Shown piece after piece: positions 7,022 through 10,227 of a DNA stretch of 10,227 nucleotides. Both the position numbers and the translations under genes were made by a program. The notes beneath the pieces were generated by a model that had not been told where the DNA came from, ran no database searches, and saw only the letters and a program-made list of their open reading frames with translations. The DNA comes from Bacillota bacterium (GTDB taxonomy: Bacteria; Bacillota; Clostridia; Lachnospirales; Lachnospiraceae). Each line of letters starts with the position of its first letter. Position 1 is the stretch's first letter. The DNA lies in contig JAEWRS010000078.1 of the NCBI GenBank assembly GCA_023398855.1, forward strand, positions 1 to 10,227, in the 5' to 3' direction.

Positions 7022-7771
7022 CTAATTAGAATTTTTAGAACTATAAATATGAAAACGGGATATATAGTCAGAAAATGCCCTTTTTAAAGATTGTGCATAA
7101 GTGACACCAACTGGAACGGTTTCTCCCGTTTTTAACTGCACGGTCTGCTGCTTAAACGTTACGATGTAAGGGAGATGAACCAGATAGGAACGATGGGACC
7201 GTACAAAGTCTTTTCCTGAAAGCGTATTTTCTATGTGCTCCATACTGTCATAAAATTTAGCAGTTTTCCCATCGCTGTAATGAACCGTTACAATTCTTTG
7301 CCAAATTTCAAAATAAGAGATTTGGTTAACTGGGACGGCACTTGTTTTTCCGTCAAATTCAAATGTGAATAATTCATTATCTTTTTTCATGGCCAGCTCG
7401 GCTGCTTTTATGAAAACTTCCTCAAATTTTTCTGAGCTTGTGTTTTCCTTTAACAGGTATTGAAGCGCATTTACATCAAACGCCTCATAAACATAATCTT
7501 CATAACTGGTTAAAAAGACGATCTGGGCTTTGCAGTCACAGTCTCTAAGTCTCCTGGCTGTCTCCATCCCGTCAGTTTTCCCCATCAAGATATCTAAGTA
7601 TATAATATCTGTTTGTTCAGGTGCTTCAGAATAGTGAAAAAGCAGGGATTCTCCACTGTAAAAATAGGAGAGCTCGATCTTTAACTGATGCTTTTCCGCG
7701 ATTTGGGCAATTAAATCGGCATATCTCTTGATCGCGCCTCGGTTATCGTCGCATAATGCTATTTTTAGCAT
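7022..7771 (-). CDS. LytTR-family response regulator (AgrA/VirR-like)
   Basis: The 249-residue protein has a receiver domain at about 1-125: acidic pocket Asp8/Asp9 in ALCDDN, phosphoacceptor Asp60 in IIYLDILMG, Thr88 in FLTSYEDY, and Lys108 in YLLKEN (the usual proline after the lysine is replaced by Glu). A LytTR DNA-binding domain covers about 133-245, with ISYFEIWQRIVTVHY, FVRSHRSYLVHLPYI and TVPVGVTYAQSLK. It should bind DNA after phosphorylation by the kinase encoded directly downstream. The frame extends to an ATG at 7831, which would add 20 residues. I chose the ATG at 7769-7771 because MLKIALCDDN is the normal receiver beginning and GGGAG lies 11 bases upstream. That spacing is a little long, so translation may be modest. 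The target genes are not evident. Confidence 0.9.
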   Translation of the reverse strand: MLKIALCDDNRGAIKRYADLIAQIAEKHQLKIELSYFYSGESLLFHYSEAPEQTDIIYLDILMGKTDGMETARRLRDCDCKAQIVFLTSYEDYVYEAFDVNALQYLLKENTSSEKFEEVFIKAAELAMKKDNELFTFEFDGKTSAVPVNQISYFEIWQRIVTVHYSDGKTAKFYDSMEHIENTLSGKDFVRSHRSYLVHLPYIVTFKQQTVQLKTGETVPVGVTYAQSLKRAFSDYISRFHIYSSKNSN

Positions 7772-7929
7772 AATTTGTTTAGCTCCCTTCTTTATAAAAA
7801 CTGTCTTACAGATTATAAAAAAAATCCTCATCCCATTTCAGCATACACTTATGACGGACTGTTTTGATTTCGCGCGTATTAGGAAGATACATAAAAAGTA
7901 TATGCGGCAGGTCAAAACCTCACTTTTAT

Positions 7930-7958
7930 ATGATAAAGGCAAGGACTTAAAACGTCAA
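7930..7958 (-). promoter_or_regulatory. Likely sigma-A promoter for the LytTR-kinase operon
   Basis: On the - strand, TTGACG (7958-7953) and TATCAT (7935-7930) are separated by exactly 17 bases, close to the consensus for the housekeeping sigma factor. Transcription would begin near 7923, about 150 bases before the response-regulator start codon. A second TTGACC at 7915-7910 has no good -10. Confidence 0.5.
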
Positions 7959-8160
7959 GCTTTTCAGTTTTGACACCAAAGAGGAAGGCTTAAATTAACG
8001 CCTTGGCATTTTATTTTCACGAAAATTCTATACGCTATAAAGCTAATAATGGAATATAAGCATGCAGACAATATTATGTTCCTGATGGGGATACAATATG
8101 AATGAATTGAGTAAATAAATCGATAAAATTCTGTAAAATTTTCCTTATGATTGATTTTGA

Positions 8161-8189
8161 TTGAAAAACCCCTGTTCACCTCCTATAAT
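8161..8189 (+). promoter_or_regulatory. Likely sigma-A promoter for the YesM-type kinase operon
   Basis: TTGAAA (8161-8166) and a perfect TATAAT (8184-8189) are separated by exactly 17 bases. Transcription would begin near 8196, about 88 bases before the preferred kinase start at 8284. This is the strongest promoter seen in the window. Confidence 0.7.
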
Positions 8190-8283
8190 AGAATAATGAA
8201 TAAAAAGTATCTTGTCAAAAACGCCTTTATTGTTAAAAATGCATAATAAGACGAACGATAAAGGGAAAGGTGAAATAAAGGGT

Positions 8284-10023
8284 ATGGCAAAAAGAGAGAT
8301 GAATCTTAAAATAGAAGCTGTTTTGCATTCATTCAATAAAGATGAGATACCAAAAGAGGGAAGGTTTCAGAGAAACTTACAGAAATCGGTTACCAGGAAG
8401 ATCGTTCTGCTGATGATGATCAGCGTATTCTTTTTTTGGGCAGGGCAATACATTATTACATTAACGGAAAATGAACTGAACGCTGTTTCTCATTTGGCAC
8501 GTCTGAAAGAAACTTTTTTTGATCTTGATCTTCAGAATAGAAAATTTCTGGTAAATGAGAGGATTAATGATATTGTCAGGAGAATGCTTTCCCAGCCGGA
8601 TTCTGTTGCTGCTGATGAGTTTAAGAATCTTTTCCGCCAGTTTAATGAGGAATGCAAGGTTCACAATGAAGTGCTGCTTGTAGATAAAAGCGGTAAGGTG
8701 GTGTTTACCTCTTTCAATGAGAATCGGGTATCCTCCTATTTGCTGAATTATAATAATGCGATCTGTTATAATGCAAGAAATAACAAAGAGGGGGAGATTT
8801 ACAGGGCCATTTACTATGACAGAGGAAATTATGCGGATTCTCTCTTTGTGAAACCGATTTTTGAAGGAGAAAGCATTCAAGGGTATCTAACGTTATTTCT
8901 GTCTGGAAGTGAGTGGAACTATTATCTGTCAGAAAGCAGCTTTGATGGTGTAATCACAGATATGAGACAGAATGTCATGTACATCAGTAAACCGGGTCTG
9001 GCTGACAGCAATAATAAATTTTACGGAGTGGGGCATGGAATATGGGAAAGCAAAGGGGACCGGTATTGGAGTGTTTCAAAAGAGTTGACGGAGTATTCAG
9101 CCGTAATCTACTCCCTGGTACATTATCCCAGAAACCAGACAGTAGCCATCGGGCTTTTGATTCTTTTGTCAGTGGGAGTGTGCTGGTATGCGGTTGCATG
9201 CTGGATGTCAAGGACCATGGCCGCCAACAATGCCACTTCAATTAAAAACCTGGTGAAAGAAATCCGCATGATACAAAAAGGAGATCATAAACACCGGATT
9301 CAGTTTGGAACGGATGATGAGTTTGGGGAAGTAGGACATCAGGTAAACCGTATGCTGGATAATATACAGAATTTAAATGAACGCAACACAGAACTGATCA
9401 AACTCAACAGCCGCATTGAAATGGAGCAGCTGACTCAGCAGATGAACCCTCATTTTCTTTATAATACTTTGGAGATTATCAGGAACCTGGTAATATTTGA
9501 TGCGCCAAAAGCGGAGGAGCTGATTGTAAAGCTGACAGAGGTTTTGCGTTACAGTGTGAACACTACCCGAAAGGAAATGACTCTGGAAGAGGATATGCAG
9601 TTTATTGATGCTTACCTTGAGATACAGAATTGCCGGTTTGGCGATCGTTTCCATTGTGAAATCCATATTGGTGCAGAATGTCTCCAGTGCATTGTGCCCA
9701 AAATGCTGCTTCAGCCTATGATTGAAAACAGCATCAAATATGGTTTTAAAAAGAAAATGGAATTGAATATCCAGATTCACAGTTACATGGATGGACATAC
9801 TCTGGTTATTCATGTCTTGGATGACGGGCTGGGCATGGAGCCTGAAAAAGCAAAGGAGCTGGAGCAGCAGCTAAAGGATCATAATAACAGTTCTTCTTCC
9901 ATTGGACTGTGCAACTTATCCCGCAGGCTTTACCTTCAGTACGGAGAGAACAGCGGGATTTTAATTGGAAATAGAGAAGGTATAGGTTTTGAAGTAACGG
10001 TTCGTATTGAACAAAAGGGGTGA
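8284..10023 (+). CDS. YesM-type membrane sensor histidine kinase
   Basis: The 579-residue protein begins with a charged cytoplasmic stretch of about 38 residues. Transmembrane segment 1 follows (about 39-58), then an extracellular sensor region of about 228 residues (59-286, probably Cache-like), transmembrane segment 2 (about 287-306) and a HAMP domain (about 307-366). The His_kinase domain has QLTQQMNPHFLYNTLEIIRN with phosphoacceptor His390. The ATPase has QPMIENSIKYG (Asn482), DDGLGM (513-518) and SSIGLCNLSRRL. This is the YesM/LytS-like architecture, usually paired with YesN-type AraC regulators. The signal is unknown; sugars or sugar-binding proteins are usual guesses. The frame extends to a TTG at 8212 and an ATG at 8239, neither with a ribosome binding site. 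The ATG at 8284 has AAAGGTGA 10 bases upstream. The partner regulator begins four bases after the stop. Confidence 0.92.
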   Translation: MAKREMNLKIEAVLHSFNKDEIPKEGRFQRNLQKSVTRKIVLLMMISVFFFWAGQYIITLTENELNAVSHLARLKETFFDLDLQNRKFLVNERINDIVRRMLSQPDSVAADEFKNLFRQFNEECKVHNEVLLVDKSGKVVFTSFNENRVSSYLLNYNNAICYNARNNKEGEIYRAIYYDRGNYADSLFVKPIFEGESIQGYLTLFLSGSEWNYYLSESSFDGVITDMRQNVMYISKPGLADSNNKFYGVGHGIWESKGDRYWSVSKELTEYSAVIYSLVHYPRNQTVAIGLLILLSVGVCWYAVACWMSRTMAANNATSIKNLVKEIRMIQKGDHKHRIQFGTDDEFGEVGHQVNRMLDNIQNLNERNTELIKLNSRIEMEQLTQQMNPHFLYNTLEIIRNLVIFDAPKAEELIVKLTEVLRYSVNTTRKEMTLEEDMQFIDAYLEIQNCRFGDRFHCEIHIGAECLQCIVPKMLLQPMIENSIKYGFKKKMELNIQIHSYMDGHTLVIHVLDDGLGMEPEKAKELEQQLKDHNNSSSSIGLCNLSRRLYLQYGENSGILIGNREGIGFEVTVRIEQKG

Positions 10024-10027
10024 TGGA

Positions 10028-10227
10028 ATGTATCGTGTTTTAATAGCAGAGGATGAGGACATTATCAGAAAGGGGTTGATGTATTCCGTCCATTGGGCAG
10101 AATTGGACTGCACCATAATCGGTGAGGCCCGCAATGGAATAGAGGGAATAGAGCTGATTCAAAAGATGAAGCCGGATATACTGCTTGTGGATATTAACAT
10201 GCCTATGATGGATGGGATAGAGATGAT
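10028..10227 (+). CDS. YesN-type response regulator, N-terminal part (cut by window end)
   Basis: Only 66 codons are inside the window. They encode the start of a receiver domain: MYRVLIAEDEDIIRKGL with the acidic pocket Glu8/Asp9, GEARNGIEGIELI, and ILLVDINMPMMDG with phosphoacceptor Asp55. The sequence EDEDIIRKGL together with SVHW is characteristic of YesN-like regulators, which end in an AraC-type DNA-binding domain; that part is beyond the edge and is inferred. AGGGGTGA at 10016-10023, spanning the kinase stop codon, serves as ribosome binding site, so the two genes are probably translationally coupled partners. Confidence 0.88.
   Translation, partial: MYRVLIAEDEDIIRKGLMYSVHWAELDCTIIGEARNGIEGIELIQKMKPDILLVDINMPMMDGIEM

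Larger units (their letters stand above)
7772..8283. other. Intergenic region between divergent two-component operons
   Basis: This 512-base A/T-rich stretch has no convincing gene. It contains a - strand promoter for the LytTR operon (7930-7958) and a + strand promoter for the YesM-type kinase (8161-8189). A perfect -35 TTGACA on the + strand at 7970-7975 has only a weak -10 (TAAATT, 15 bases on). Predicted leaders are about 150 bases (LytTR) and 88 bases (YesM). No clear pair of LytTR binding repeats was recognised. Confidence 0.5.

Noticed and set aside
7772..7831. Start of the LytTR regulator at the ATG at 7831
   Set aside because: The extra 20 residues are hydrophobic and basic and precede the standard receiver beginning MLKIALCDDN.
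7964..8179. A 71-codon - strand frame beginning with GTG between the two two-component operons
   Set aside because: Its start codon is part of the AGGAGGTGA itself, so that cannot be its ribosome binding site. The sequence is low in complexity with no family resemblance, and it overlaps the predicted YesM-operon promoter.
8176..8184. Perfect Shine-Dalgarno-like AGGAGGTGA on the - strand
   Set aside because: No ATG, GTG or TTG with a useful frame lies 5-10 bases downstream. It sits inside the spacer of the + strand promoter and is probably coincidental.
8461..8880. Long - strand frame inside the YesM-type kinase gene
   Set aside because: It is a shadow of the sensor-domain coding sequence with no independent support.

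Overview
The window looks like a chromosomal segment from a Gram-positive anaerobe of the class Clostridia, most likely Lachnospiraceae-like. This is an inference from the gene types (YesM/YesN-type and AgrC/LytTR-type two-component systems, a MocR regulator next to a Nim-like flavoprotein), strong AGGAGG-type ribosome binding sites, moderate to low G+C and A/T-rich intergenic regions. No tRNA, rRNA, CRISPR array, transposase or phage gene was found. The genes are mostly signal transduction and regulation.

Left part (1-2823). A membrane-anchored DUF3089 alpha/beta-hydrolase gene on the + strand, G+C-richer than the rest, is followed by 260 bases without a clear gene. These may hold a decayed coding remnant. 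Next, on the - strand, is a MocR-type (GntR plus aminotransferase-like) regulator. It is transcribed divergently from a small FMN-binding Nim/pyridoxamine-phosphate-oxidase-like gene. The short gap between them carries a perfect 28-base palindrome, a strong operator candidate. The flavoprotein gene ends at a clear intrinsic terminator.

Middle part (3415-5614). A possibly structured leader precedes a two-gene + strand operon: a single-domain V4R protein with four cysteines, then a soluble diguanylate cyclase (HAMP-like region, PAS, GGDEF with an intact I-site). This is a plausible sensor/c-di-GMP output pair, similar in logic to H-NOX/cyclase pairs. The operon ends in a very long perfect hairpin that probably serves as a bidirectional terminator against the convergent next operon.

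Right part (5615-10227). A - strand operon encodes a LytTR response regulator followed by an AgrC-like GHKL histidine kinase. No AgrB or AgrD homologue is visible beside it. A 512-base gap with promoters facing both ways separates it from a + strand operon: a YesM-type membrane sensor kinase, and a YesN-type response regulator cut off by the window end. Systems of the YesM/YesN kind often control carbohydrate uptake genes, which would lie beyond the right edge.
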